A stretch of DNA of 64,000 nt from CAXSBR01 sp964236495 (GCA_964236495.1 CAXSBR010000012.1:1-64000); one strand, 5' to 3'; shown: positions 7,987 to 17,391, counted from the first letter of the stretch. Translations and numbers: made by a program. Notes: generated by a model not told the origin, from the sequence alone.

Positions 7987-8199
7987 ATGGAACCGGATTT
8001 TCTGCCCTGCCCGTGCTGCCGAACGGTCACTCTCGCCGAGATCCCGCCGTGTGCGGACGATCACGACGGGCAGTGCCCAGACCGCGCCTGCACCGTCTGC
8101 GGCACCGCACTGACCGTCGGTGGACGCCCGCTGTGGAGCCCGGCGATGTCCGCGATGTTGATGTCGGCAGAGCCCGCCCGCACCCGGTCTGCAGCATGA
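7987..8199 (+). CDS. Small Cys-rich zinc-ribbon-like protein, coupled to DUF3000 gene
   Basis: A 70-aa product with paired cysteines CPCC (residues 8-11), further Cys at about 22 and 30, and CTVCGT near residue 35, suggesting one zinc site. GGAGG at 7977-7981 sits 5 nt before ATG 7987, a strong start. The stop overlaps the next gene's ATG as ATGA (8196-8199), so the two are translationally coupled. The C-terminal 25 residues contain no Cys and look loosely structured. I do not recognise a named family. Confidence 0.7.
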   Translation: MEPDFLPCPCCRTVTLAEIPPCADDHDGQCPDRACTVCGTALTVGGRPLWSPAMSAMLMSAEPARTRSAA

Positions 8200-8885
8200 C
8201 CGGCGGAACGCCCACGTCTGCCGGCGCGATTTCTAGCGGGGTGCGGTTGGCCGGCAGCGGTGCTGCTGACAACGGCGACACCGCCAGCACCGGTCGAAGC
8301 GGTTCGGCAGCGGAAGGGCTCGGAGCGGCGACGACGCCACCGGCCTTCCGGTCCGCGATCGAGTCATTGGAGAGCACGACGGTGCGCGAGGAAATCCGGA
8401 TAGAACCGATCCGGGCGCCGCAACGGCTGGCTCCGCACAGCTATGCCCTCGCCGCTGATGTGTTGACCGCCGATGTGCTCGCCGCCGGCGACGGTGAAGC
8501 AGCCACCGGCCGATTGGTACTGCTCCACGATCCCGACGGCGGGCCGGCCTGGAACGGCGAGCTGCGGTTGGTCGCGTACGCCTCGGCAGAGATTGCGCCC
8601 GACATGGCCGGTGATCCGTTGCTGCCCGAAGTGGGCTGGAGCTGGCTGATCGGCGCACTGGCCGACCGCGGCGCCGATTTCACCGCGGCCGGTGGCACGG
8701 TGACCCAGACGACGTCCACGCGCTTCGGCGATTCCGCCGGTCCGTCCAGCACGACCGCGTTGGAACTGCGGGCGTCCTGGACTCCCGGTAGCTCGGATCT
8801 CAGCGCTCACCTGCTCGCCTTCACCGACGCCCTGGCCATCGCGGCCGGCCTACCTCCCGAGGGCGTCACCGTGTTGGGCCGGTGA
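8196..8885 (+). CDS. DUF3000 family protein
   Basis: A 229-aa conserved actinobacterial protein of unknown function. The family pattern is visible: FRSAIESLE near residue 50, RLAPHSYALAADV, GRLVLLHDPDGGPAWNGE, EVGWSWLIGAL and ELRASWTPGSSDL near the end. The first 45 residues are a low-complexity Gly/Ala/Ser extension. Its ATG overlaps the stop of the upstream Cys-rich gene. RNase D follows on the same strand after 111 nt, the order common in actinobacteria. Confidence 0.87.
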   Translation: MTGGTPTSAGAISSGVRLAGSGAADNGDTASTGRSGSAAEGLGAATTPPAFRSAIESLESTTVREEIRIEPIRAPQRLAPHSYALAADVLTADVLAAGDGEAATGRLVLLHDPDGGPAWNGELRLVAYASAEIAPDMAGDPLLPEVGWSWLIGALADRGADFTAAGGTVTQTTSTRFGDSAGPSSTTALELRASWTPGSSDLSAHLLAFTDALAIAAGLPPEGVTVLGR

Positions 8886-8996
8886 GCGCCGACGTGGCGC
8901 AGCTACGTTGCCGTCTACGGTCGGTCTAGCCGTTGGACGGGTCAGTAAGTCCGCCAGTCGACGGCGCGAGCGTTGCGCAGCGATAATCGAGCCCTG

Positions 8997-10238
8997 ATGA
9001 CGACTGAACAGACGACCGAAGAGCCGCAGACTCCACCGCCCGCGCTGATCACCACTCCGGAGCGGACGGTTCTGGGCCCGATCACCACCGAGGCGCACCT
9101 CAGCGCGGCGTTGGAGTCTCTGATTGCCCAGCCCGGTCCCGTTGCAGTCGACACCGAGCGCGCATCGGGGTACCGCTACAGCCAACGTGCTTACCTGGTC
9201 CAGCTGGCCCGAGCCGAGGGGCCCATTCTCCTAGTCGACCCGACCACCTTCGACGACCTGAGCGCGGTCAGTGCCGCCTTCGCCGACGCGGAGTGGATCG
9301 TGCACGCCGCCAGCCAGGACCTGCCCTGCCTGCGCGAGGCCAGCATCTATCCGGGCCGGATCTTCGACACCGAGGTCGCAGGTCGGTTGCTGGGCTACGA
9401 GCGGGTGTCGCTCAACGCGATGCTGGAGCGATTCCTGGGCGTGACGCTGGAGAAGGGGCACTCGGCGGCCGATTGGTCCACCCGCCCGCTGCCGCAGGAC
9501 TGGCTGCTGTATGCCGCTTTGGACGTCGACTTGCTGGTGGAGCTGCGCGACGCCGTCGCCCAGGAGCTGGACCGTACCGGTAAGCGCGGGTGGGCCGAGC
9601 AGGAGTTCGAGGCCGCGCTGGCGGCGCCGCCGACGCCGGCGCGGGTCGACCCGTGGCGGCGGACGTCGGGCATCCACGCGCTGCGCACCCGTCGTCAGCT
9701 TGCCGTCGTGCGCGCGCTGTGGGAGTCGCGTGACGAGATGGCCAGTGCCCGCGACATCGCACCCGGGCGACTGCTGCCCGATTCGGCCATCATCGCCGCT
9801 GCCCGCACCGACCCTGCCGACACCGACGCGCTGGTGACCATGCCCGTCTTCCGTGGCCCGCGCCAGCGCATGCACGTCAAGCGCTGGTTCGCCGCCCTGG
9901 ACGGCGGCCGGTCGCTGCCCGAGGAACAGTTCCCCGGCACCGGGGGCTCTCCCGACGGCATGCCCGCACCCAACCGGTGGCGAGAACGCAACCCCCTCGC
10001 CGCGGCGCGACTCGCCGCGGTTCGCGCAACTGTCACTCAGCTCGCCGACGCCCACGAGGTGCAGGCGCAGAACCTGCTGGCCGCCGACGTGCTGCGCCGC
10101 TTGTGCTGGTACGCCCCGGAGCCGCTGGACATCGAGTCCGTGACCGCCGCGTTGGCCGCACTCGGTGCGCGGCAGTGGCAGATCGAGCTGTGCGCCGCCC
10201 CGGTCGCCGAGGCGATGCTGGGCGCACACGTCGACTGA
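8997..10238 (+). CDS. rnd: Ribonuclease D (HRDC-domain 3'-5' exonuclease)
   Basis: A 413-aa DEDD-family 3'-5' exoribonuclease involved in stable RNA maturation and turnover. Exo motif I is seen in VAVDTERASGYRYS (about 48-61), motif II around EWIVHAASQDLPCL, and motif III in YAALDVDLLVEL. An HRDC nucleic-acid-binding domain follows (about 225-300: ALRTRRQLAVVRALWESRDEMA). ATG 8997 has a weak ribosome site. It converges on dxs; a palindrome GACTGATCAGTC (10304-10315) covers the dxs stop between the two. Confidence 0.94.
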   Translation: MTTEQTTEEPQTPPPALITTPERTVLGPITTEAHLSAALESLIAQPGPVAVDTERASGYRYSQRAYLVQLARAEGPILLVDPTTFDDLSAVSAAFADAEWIVHAASQDLPCLREASIYPGRIFDTEVAGRLLGYERVSLNAMLERFLGVTLEKGHSAADWSTRPLPQDWLLYAALDVDLLVELRDAVAQELDRTGKRGWAEQEFEAALAAPPTPARVDPWRRTSGIHALRTRRQLAVVRALWESRDEMASARDIAPGRLLPDSAIIAAARTDPADTDALVTMPVFRGPRQRMHVKRWFAALDGGRSLPEEQFPGTGGSPDGMPAPNRWRERNPLAAARLAAVRATVTQLADAHEVQAQNLLAADVLRRLCWYAPEPLDIESVTAALAALGARQWQIELCAAPVAEAMLGAHVD

Positions 10239-10309
10239 GCGATGCGATGGCAGAGGTAGGCCGGGTCCAGCGGCCGATCTCTGCTGCCCTCGGCGGCCGA
10301 CCTGACTGA

Positions 10310-12259
10310 TCAGTCCTCGCGGCAGGCCGGTTCTGTGGCCGGATCTGCCAGATCGCTCGCAGTCGGACCGGCGTCATTGCCGCACACCACCGCAGCCCAC
10401 TCCACTATCCGGCGCGCGATGTCCTGCGCGCTGAAGTCGATTCCGGCCCGGACGTCGCTGACTTTGCCGTGGGCGAGGAACTGCACCGGAATGCCGATGT
10501 CGCGCGCCGGAACGTCGACGCCGTGCTCGCGCAGCTTCTGCGAGATCCGGGCGCCGACGCCACCGGCCACCACGCCGTCCTCCACGGTGACCACCAACCG
10601 GGCGCGGCGCGCGAAGTCCACCAGCTCGTCGGGCACCGGCGTCACCCACTGCGGATCGACGACCCGAGCGGTGAACCCGGCTCCGGTCAACCGGTCGGCG
10701 GCGGCGAGCACGTCGACGGCCACGGCTCCCACCGACACCAGCAGCACGTCCACGTCGGCGGCGGCGTCGGGCTCAGCCAGCACGTCGACCATGGCGACCG
10801 ACCGAACCGCGGGCAGGTCCGCGCCCAGTGGCGTCTTGGGAAAGCGCAGCACGGTAGGACCGGAATCGTCGGCAACGGCCTCGCGCAGCTGTCGGCGCAG
10901 GGTCGCCTCGTCGCGTGGCGCGGCTTGGCGTAGACCGGGCACCATTCCCAGCAGCGCCAGATCCCACATGCCGTTGTGGCTGGCGCCGTCGTCGCCGGTG
11001 ATGCCCGCACGATCCAGCACCACCGTCACCGGCAGCCGGTGCAGGGCGACGTCGAGCAGCAACTGGTCGAACGCGCGGTTGAGGAACGTCGCGTAGACGG
11101 CCACGACCGGGTGCAGTCCCGCCGACGCCAGCCCCGCGGCCGAGGTCAACGCGTGCTGCTCGGCGATACCGACGTCGAACAGCCGGTCGGGGAACTGCCG
11201 GCCGAACTCCGACAACCCGGTCGGGTCCACCATCGCCGCGGAGATCGCCACCACATCCGGTCGACGGCGGGCGATCGAGACGATCTCCTCGGAGAACACC
11301 GCCGTCCACCGCCGACCCTGCTTGGGCACCAGCGTTCCGGTGACCGGGTCGAAGGCGCTGGGCGAATGCATCTGCTCGACGGCGTCGTTCTCCGCCGGGG
11401 CGTAACCGTTGCCCTTCCGGGTCCTGACGTGCACGATCACGGGCGCGCCGAAGTTCTTGGCCCGTCGCAGCGCCTGCTCCAACGAATCCAAGTCGTGGCC
11501 GTCGACCGGACCGACGTACTTCAGGCCCAGATCCTCGAACATGCCCTGCGGCGCGAACACGTCCTTGACCCCGCGCTTGATGCCGTGCAGCGCCTCATAC
11601 AGCGGCGGACCGACCAGCGGTGTGCGTTCCAGCCCGGTGCGAACGGCGCCCAGCAGCTGCTCGTACTCCGGACGCAGCCGGAGCCGGCTCAGATGGTCGG
11701 CCAGCCCACCGATGGTCGGTGAGTAGGAGCGGCCGTTGTCGTTGACCACGATCACCACCGGGCGGCGGGCGCCGGCGATGTTGTTCAGCGCCTCCCAGCA
11801 CATGCCTCCGGTCAGCGCGCCGTCACCAACGACGGCGACGACGGGCCGGCTGTTGCCCTGCAGCTCGTAGGCCTTGGCCAGCCCGTCGGCATAGGACAGC
11901 GCGGTGGACGCGTGCGAGTTCTCGATCCAGTCGTGCGGGCTCTCGGCGCGGCTGGGATAGCCCGACATGCCGTCGGTGCTCTTGAGCCGCTCGAACCCGT
12001 CGACGCGACCGGTCAGGATCTTGTGCACGTAAGCCTGGTGACCGGTGTCGAACAGGATCGGTTCGGTCGGTGAATCGAAGACCAGATGCAACGCGACGGT
12101 CAGTTCGACCACGCCCAGGTTGGGACCGAGGTGCCCGCCGGTGCGCGCCACCGTCTGGACGAGGAAGTCGCGGATCTCGGCGCACAGTGCCGGCCGTTGC
12201 TCGGGATCGAGGGCACGCACGTCGGCGGGGCCGTGGATGCTGCGCAGTACCGGAGTCAT
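10310..12259 (-). CDS. dxs: 1-deoxy-D-xylulose-5-phosphate synthase
   Basis: First enzyme of the MEP isoprenoid pathway: thiamine-diphosphate-dependent condensation of pyruvate with glyceraldehyde 3-phosphate. The 649-aa length fits. Visible are GGHLGPNLG (41-49), FDTGHQAYVHK, the ThDP motif GDGALTGGMCWEALNN (155-170) and, in the Pyr domain, DVGIAEQHA with the catalytic glutamate and DRAGITGDDGASH. ATG start at 12259. The RNA methyltransferase gene lies 42 nt upstream on the same strand, so they may be co-transcribed. Confidence 0.98.
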   Translation of the reverse strand: MTPVLRSIHGPADVRALDPEQRPALCAEIRDFLVQTVARTGGHLGPNLGVVELTVALHLVFDSPTEPILFDTGHQAYVHKILTGRVDGFERLKSTDGMSGYPSRAESPHDWIENSHASTALSYADGLAKAYELQGNSRPVVAVVGDGALTGGMCWEALNNIAGARRPVVIVVNDNGRSYSPTIGGLADHLSRLRLRPEYEQLLGAVRTGLERTPLVGPPLYEALHGIKRGVKDVFAPQGMFEDLGLKYVGPVDGHDLDSLEQALRRAKNFGAPVIVHVRTRKGNGYAPAENDAVEQMHSPSAFDPVTGTLVPKQGRRWTAVFSEEIVSIARRRPDVVAISAAMVDPTGLSEFGRQFPDRLFDVGIAEQHALTSAAGLASAGLHPVVAVYATFLNRAFDQLLLDVALHRLPVTVVLDRAGITGDDGASHNGMWDLALLGMVPGLRQAAPRDEATLRRQLREAVADDSGPTVLRFPKTPLGADLPAVRSVAMVDVLAEPDAAADVDVLLVSVGAVAVDVLAAADRLTGAGFTARVVDPQWVTPVPDELVDFARRARLVVTVEDGVVAGGVGARISQKLREHGVDVPARDIGIPVQFLAHGKVSDVRAGIDFSAQDIARRIVEWAAVVCGNDAGPTASDLADPATEPACRED

Positions 12260-12301
12260 GATGATTCGAGGATACGGATCGGCGCCGCGTCGGCGTGCTG
12301 G

Positions 12302-13672
12302 TCACCCTCTCGATTCGCTAGGCCGCGCGTCATCACCGGATGCACTGGCTGGTTCCAGCCGGGCGACGCACTCCACGTGCTGGGTCATCGGAAACAGGTC
12401 GAAGGCACGCAGGCCGGTGAGGCGCCAGCCCAGCTCGGTGGCAGTTCGCAGGTCGCGGGCCAAGGCAGCCGGATCGCATGCGACGTAGACGACGGTGCGG
12501 GCACCGGTGGCAAGTACAGCGCTGAGCACATCGCGCCCGGCACCGCTGCGCGGCGGATCCAGTACGACGACGTCGACGGCGCCGACTTCCTGCACCGTCG
12601 CGGCGGTTACCTGCCGGTGCAATACCTCCGCCTGCGGCCACTGCGCCAGGTTGCCCACGGCGTCTGCCACCGCCCGGGCGTTGGATTCCACGCCCACGAC
12701 CCGGCCGGTGCTGCCCGACAGCTCCGCCAGTGCGGCGGCGAACAAACCGGCACCGGCGTAGAGGTCGAGGCAGGTGTCCCCCGCGCGCACGCCGGCGAAG
12801 TCCCGCACCACGGCCGTCAAAGTTCCGGCGGCGGCGGGATGGACCTGCCAGAAGCCCGCGGCGGCGACGTCGAAACGCAGGTCGTCCACCGTGTGCGCCA
12901 GTGTGACCGGCCCGCTGACCTGCTCGTGTCGCTCGCGACTGCGCTGCCGGTGTTGCTGCCGGTGCCGTTGTCGGTCTCGATGTAGGTCTGCAGGATGGTG
13001 ACCGCGGCGCTCTGATCGGCCTGGACGGGTCGCCGGCGCGGCAATCGGCGTGGACAGCACGACCGAGCGCTGCCCCCCTTCGGCCACCGCGACGTCCAGT
13101 CCACTGGCACCGGGCCACAGCTGCGCGAGCTCCGGTGCATCGCCGACTCCCGGAGCGCCGATCAGGCAACGGTCGATCCGCTCGACGTCGAAGGAGCGGT
13201 GCCGGTGCAGACCCACCGCACCGCCGGCGTCGACGCTGTACTGGATCCGCGTGCGCCATCCCAGCGCGCCGCCGGGCAGCTCCTCGACGTCGACGTCCCG
13301 GCTCAGCCCGCCCAGGCGCTGCAACTGCTCGGACACCACGTCGGCCTTCAACCGGCGCTGGTAGGCAGGCTCGGCGTGCTGCCAGTCGCAACCGCCGCAC
13401 CGGCCGGGCCGGGCGTACACGCACGGTGGTTCGACGCGGTGCGGACTTGCCTGCAGCACCTCGACAGCGTCGCCGCGGCAGTAGGCCTTGCCGGTGTCCT
13501 CGGTGATCTTGACGCGCACCCGCTCGCCGGGCAGCGCATGCCGTACGAAGACGACTCGGCCGTGCTCGTCACCCACCCGAGCCACCAGCCGAGCGACACA
13601 GTGCCCGCCGTGGGCGACCGGTCCGACGTCGACCTCGACGACGCGGCCCAGTAGCGTGACGGCCTCAGTCAC
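12302..13672 (-). CDS. TrmA/RlmC/RlmD-type SAM-dependent RNA methyltransferase
   Basis: A 456-aa RNA uridine-5-methyltransferase-like enzyme. An N-terminal TRAM domain (residues 1-60) is followed by an Fe-S cysteine set (Cys84, Cys92, Cys95 in CVYARPGRCGGC) and a Rossmann SAM site DLYAGAGLFAAALAE; the catalytic cysteine is in YVACDPAALARDL. GTG 13672 overlaps the permease stop as GTGA. Odd: a His/Arg/Gln-rich insert (near residue 240, DNA 12930-13000) with a hexamer-like repeat sits between the two halves; in a neighbouring frame the same DNA reads as a Thr/Ser/Asp tract, so local frameshifts are possible. The target RNA site is unknown. Confidence 0.9.
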   Translation of the reverse strand: MTEAVTLLGRVVEVDVGPVAHGGHCVARLVARVGDEHGRVVFVRHALPGERVRVKITEDTGKAYCRGDAVEVLQASPHRVEPPCVYARPGRCGGCDWQHAEPAYQRRLKADVVSEQLQRLGGLSRDVDVEELPGGALGWRTRIQYSVDAGGAVGLHRHRSFDVERIDRCLIGAPGVGDAPELAQLWPGASGLDVAVAEGGQRSVVLSTPIAAPATRPGRSERRGHHPADLHRDRQRHRQQHRQRSRERHEQVSGPVTLAHTVDDLRFDVAAAGFWQVHPAAAGTLTAVVRDFAGVRAGDTCLDLYAGAGLFAAALAELSGSTGRVVGVESNARAVADAVGNLAQWPQAEVLHRQVTAATVQEVGAVDVVVLDPPRSGAGRDVLSAVLATGARTVVYVACDPAALARDLRTATELGWRLTGLRAFDLFPMTQHVECVARLEPASASGDDARPSESRG

Positions 13673-15810
13673 GGCGCGGCGGTGCCCACAACATCGTCGG
13701 GAGCCGCGCTGCGGTCGGTATGCACGATCGGGCGTGAGGGCAAGGCCGGTCCCTCGAGGGCGCGCTGCTGCGACGAGGCGAGCTGCCACGGAACGCTGGT
13801 CACCATTACGCCGGGCTGGAACAGCAGCCGGCCCTTGAGACGCAGCGCTGACTGGTTGTGCAGGATGTTTTCCCACCAGTGTCCGACGACGTACTCGGGG
13901 ATGAACACGCTGACGACGTCGTTGGGCCGCTCCAGGCGCAGGTTCTTCACGTAGCGGATCACCGGCGTCGTCACCTCGCGGTAGGGCGACTCCAGCACCG
14001 TCAACGTCACCGGCAGGTCGCGCGCGGCCCACTCGTTCTGCAGCGCGCGGGTCTCGGCATCGTCGACGTGCACGGTGAGCGCGGTCAGCGAGTCCGGATG
14101 CGTCGCCTGCGCGAACGCCAGCGCCCGCAGGGTCGGCTTGTGCACCTTGGACACCAGCACGACGACGTGGTTGCGTGAGGGCAGCACCAGCTGTCGCTCG
14201 TCGGTCTCCAACTCGCGGCTGACCCGGCTGTAGTGCTTGTAGATGCCGCGCATCGTGATGTACAGGATCGGCATCGCGATCAGGACGAGGTACGCGCCGC
14301 GGGTGAACTTGGTGACCGTGACGATAACCAGCACCACGCCGGTGAGGCTGGCGCCGAAGCCGTTGATCAGCCGCGAGCGCTGCATCCGCCGGCGCTGGCT
14401 TGCGTCGCGTTCGGTGCGCAGCAGTCGATTCCAGTGCCGCACCATGCCGGTCTGGCCCAGCGTGAAGGAGGTGAACACGCCCACGATGTAGAGCTGGATG
14501 AGCCGGGTGACGTCGGCGCTGTAAACGTAGATCATGAAACCGGCGACCACCGCGAGCGCGATCACGCCGTTGCTGAACACCAGCCGGTCGCCGCGGGTGT
14601 GGAGCTGGCGCGGCAGGTTGCGGTCCTGGGCCAGGATCGAGCCGAGCAGCGGGAACCCGTTGAACGCGGTGTTCGCGGCCAGCACCAGGATCAGCGCGGT
14701 GGCGGCCTGGATGTAGAAGAACCCGAACGAGTGCGAGCCGCCGAGCACGGCCGAGGCAATCTGGGCAATCACGGTGCGCTGCGGCGCGGGTGTAGCGCCG
14801 GGCAGCGGAGAACCGTTGGCGCACCCGGCGTACCCGGCCAGGTGGCACACGTCGCCGGCGTTGCTCGAGGCGTCGACGATCTTCACCTTCGCGATGACGG
14901 CGAGCACGGTGATGCCGGCGAACATCGAACAGGCCAGCACGGCCATCATCAGCAGCGTCTTCTGGGCGTTCTTGGCCTTAGGCTTCTGGAAGGCCGGCAC
15001 ACCGTTGGCGATGGCTTCGACGCCGGTCAGCGCGGTGCAGCCCGAGGAGAAAGCCCGCAGGGCGAAGAAGACCAGAGCCAGCGCGCCCATGGTGCTGTAG
15101 CCGTGCTGGGCGGCGATGTGATACTTCGCCGACTCTGCTACCGGTGGATGACCCACTATCGCCCGCACGATGCCGGTGACGATCATGACCCCGACACCGA
15201 CGGCGAAGGCATACGTCGGCAGCGCGAATGCGTTGCCGGCCTCCTTGACCCCGCGCAGGTTGATCGCGGCCAGCACGACGAGGAACGCCAGCGCCATCGT
15301 CACCCGATGCGGATGCAGGGAGGGCACCGCGGAGATGATGTTGTCCACGCCTGAGGAGATGGACACCGCGACCGTCATCACGTAGTCCACCAGCAGCGCG
15401 CTGGCCACTACGACGCCTGCCGGGCGCCCCAGATTCTTGGTGGCCACCTCGTAGTCCCCACCGCCGGTCGGATACGCCTCCACCAGCTGGCGGTAGGACG
15501 TCGCGACGGTGAGTAGCAGCACGACGACGACGGCGGCCAGCCACGGCGCCAGGAAGAGGTAGGCGGTGCCGGCCAGCGTCAGTACCAGCAGGATCTCCTG
15601 CGTGGCGTAGGCGACACTGGACAGGGCATCGCTGGCGAAGATGGGCAGCGCCAGCCGCTTGGGCAGCAGGGTATGACCCATGGTGTCGGAGCGCACGGGG
15701 CTGCCGATGACCAGGCGCTTGGCGATCCGAGGAATCAGCGCCGCCCGCGTCGATCCGTCGCCAAATCGGGTGGACGTACGTGGCGCGCGGTCGTCCACGC
15801 CTGCGCTCAC
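13669..15810 (-). CDS. APC-superfamily permease with USP-like C-terminal domain (KimA-like K+ importer)
   Basis: A 713-aa membrane protein: a cytosolic N-terminus, about 12 hydrophobic helices (from FASDALSSVAYATQEILL to the RGAYLVLIAMPILYI region) and a 200-residue cytosolic domain (VVVLVSKVHKPTLRALAF, TALTVHVDDAE, VIRYVKNLRL) resembling universal stress protein folds. This architecture is that of KimA/YdaO, a K+/H+ symporter inhibited by c-di-AMP. Two TrkA-type gating genes start 162 nt away on the other strand, supporting a potassium role; an amino-acid substrate is the alternative. The start at GTG 15810 is moderately supported, as no ribosome site is clear and longer starts are possible. 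Confidence 0.85.
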   Translation of the reverse strand: MSAGVDDRAPRTSTRFGDGSTRAALIPRIAKRLVIGSPVRSDTMGHTLLPKRLALPIFASDALSSVAYATQEILLVLTLAGTAYLFLAPWLAAVVVVLLLTVATSYRQLVEAYPTGGGDYEVATKNLGRPAGVVVASALLVDYVMTVAVSISSGVDNIISAVPSLHPHRVTMALAFLVVLAAINLRGVKEAGNAFALPTYAFAVGVGVMIVTGIVRAIVGHPPVAESAKYHIAAQHGYSTMGALALVFFALRAFSSGCTALTGVEAIANGVPAFQKPKAKNAQKTLLMMAVLACSMFAGITVLAVIAKVKIVDASSNAGDVCHLAGYAGCANGSPLPGATPAPQRTVIAQIASAVLGGSHSFGFFYIQAATALILVLAANTAFNGFPLLGSILAQDRNLPRQLHTRGDRLVFSNGVIALAVVAGFMIYVYSADVTRLIQLYIVGVFTSFTLGQTGMVRHWNRLLRTERDASQRRRMQRSRLINGFGASLTGVVLVIVTVTKFTRGAYLVLIAMPILYITMRGIYKHYSRVSRELETDERQLVLPSRNHVVVLVSKVHKPTLRALAFAQATHPDSLTALTVHVDDAETRALQNEWAARDLPVTLTVLESPYREVTTPVIRYVKNLRLERPNDVVSVFIPEYVVGHWWENILHNQSALRLKGRLLFQPGVMVTSVPWQLASSQQRALEGPALPSRPIVHTDRSAAPDDVVGTAAP

Positions 15811-15972
15811 AACGAGACATCGTACGTCTGTCGATAGGCCCTCGACACCGAATGGTGCCGGCGACTCGGCTCCGACTGTGTAGCGTCGCGCGGGAACTTG
15901 GTGCAGAAAGCGCCGCAGGGCGCCGGAACAATTGCCGGGACGCCGGTTCGACAGCGAGAAGGGTTGTACGGC

Positions 15973-16632
15973 GTGCACATCATCGTTATGGGCTGCGGTC
16001 GGGTCGGATCGAGCCTGGCCATCCGAGCGTCATCGCTGGGGCACTCGGTTGCCGTCGTCGACCAGAACCCAGAGGCGTTCCGACGGCTGGGCGACGACTT
16101 CGCAGGCACCACGGTGGCCGGCGTCGGGTTCGACCGCGACACCCTGGTGGAGGCCGGAATCGACCGCGCGGACGCCTTCGCCGCCGTCAGCAGCGGGGAC
16201 AACTCCAACATCATCTCCGCCCGGGTGGCGCGCGAGACGTTCAATGTGCGCAAGGTCGTCGCCCGCATCTACGACCCGAAGCGGGCCGAGATCTACGAGC
16301 GGCTGGGCATTCCCAGCATCGCCACCGTGCCGTGGACAACAAACCGCCTCATCCGGGAGCTGCTCGGAGAAACCCTCGAAGAGACCTGGCGCGATCCCTC
16401 GGGCGCTGTCGCGGTGGTGCAGGTGCGCCCGAACGAGGGGTGGGTGGGCCACTCGGTGCGCGAGTTCGAGAACGCCGTCGCCGGCAGGGTCGGCATGATC
16501 ACCCGGTTCGGTGCCGGCGAGGTGCCCACCGATTCGACAGTCATCCAGGACGGCGACCTGGTCTACGTCTTCATCGCCGACCAGTACCGCGCCGGCCTGG
16601 CCGGAATCGCGTCGAATGCGCCGGAGGCCTAG
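15973..16632 (+). CDS. trkA: TrkA-family K+ channel/transporter regulatory subunit (CeoB-like)
   Basis: A 219-aa RCK protein: N-terminal NAD(H)-binding Rossmann domain with VMGCGRVGSS (5-14) and the acidic end of strand 2 in AVVDQNPEAF, then a TrkA-C domain (about 140-215: SVREFENAVAGRVGMI, DGDLVYVFI). It should bind nucleotide on the cytosolic face of a K+ uptake system. GTG 15973 has AAGGG 9 nt upstream. The stop TAG is immediately followed by the ATG of a second TrkA gene, so the pair is co-translated; the KimA-like permease is divergent. Confidence 0.93.
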   Translation: MHIIVMGCGRVGSSLAIRASSLGHSVAVVDQNPEAFRRLGDDFAGTTVAGVGFDRDTLVEAGIDRADAFAAVSSGDNSNIISARVARETFNVRKVVARIYDPKRAEIYERLGIPSIATVPWTTNRLIRELLGETLEETWRDPSGAVAVVQVRPNEGWVGHSVREFENAVAGRVGMITRFGAGEVPTDSTVIQDGDLVYVFIADQYRAGLAGIASNAPEA

Positions 16633-17358
16633 ATGAGAGTCGCAATCGCCGGAGCCGGTTCGGTGGGCCGTTCCATCGCTCGCGAGCTGATCTCCAACGG
16701 CCACTCGGTGATGCTCGTCGACCGGGAAGCGCGCAAGATCACTCCGCACCGGATTCCGGAGGCGCAGTGGCTGCTCAGTGACGCCGCCGAAGTCGCCAAC
16801 TTGGAAGCCGCTGATTTCGCCAGCTTCGACGTCGTCGTATCCGCGACCGGAGACGACAAGGTCAATTTGGTCGTGTCTCTGCTGGCCAAGACCGAGTTCA
16901 GCGTTGCCCGGGTCGTCGCGCGCATCAACCATCCCAACAACGAGTGGCTGTTCACCGAGGCCTGGGGCGTCGACGTGGCGGTGTCCACTCCACGGGTGCT
17001 GGCCGCGCTGGTGGAAGAGGCGGTGTCGGTCGGAGATCTGGTGCGGCTGTTCTCCTTCCAGCAGGGACAGGCGAACCTGGTGGAGATCACGCTGCCGCCG
17101 GACTCCCCCTGCGCCGGACGCGCCGTGCGCGATCTCGACCTGCCCACCGACGCGGTTCTGGTGACGATCGTGCGCGGCGAGCGCGTCATCGCACCGTCGC
17201 CCGAGCAGCCGCTGGAAGCCGGCGACGAACTGCTGTTCGTGGCCACCGCGAGCGTGGAGAACGAAGTGCGGACGGCCATCTGTGGCGCGCCCAGCGATCA
17301 GGCCCCCCGGCGGGGCGACTTCGCCAGCGCGCTGGAGTCCGAACTGCGCGGCAACTAG
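16633..17358 (+). CDS. trkA: TrkA-family K+ regulatory subunit (CeoC-like)
   Basis: A second RCK protein of 241 aa: MRVAIAGAGSVGRSIAREL gives the GxGxxG site at 7-12, VDREARKI the adenosine-binding acidic residue, and the TrkA-C domain (about 130-215) contains SPCAGRAVRDLDLPTDAVL and GDELLFVAT. It starts directly after the stop of the first TrkA gene with no spacer. Paired, non-identical RCK subunits are typical of actinobacterial CeoB/CeoC. It converges on the DUF3159 gene. Confidence 0.93.
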   Translation: MRVAIAGAGSVGRSIARELISNGHSVMLVDREARKITPHRIPEAQWLLSDAAEVANLEAADFASFDVVVSATGDDKVNLVVSLLAKTEFSVARVVARINHPNNEWLFTEAWGVDVAVSTPRVLAALVEEAVSVGDLVRLFSFQQGQANLVEITLPPDSPCAGRAVRDLDLPTDAVLVTIVRGERVIAPSPEQPLEAGDELLFVATASVENEVRTAICGAPSDQAPRRGDFASALESELRGN

Positions 17359-17391
17359 ATCTCTGCGGTGACTGGAGTAGTGCGCCTACGG

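Noticed and set aside
13673..14848. Long open extension upstream of the RNA methyltransferase start
   Set aside because: It is antiparallel-frame shadow of the permease gene on the same strand; GTG 13672 with GTGA overlap is the real start.
15811..15972. c-di-AMP (ydaO) riboswitch upstream of the KimA-like permease
   Set aside because: The interval is short and I found none of the conserved ydaO segments on the minus strand.
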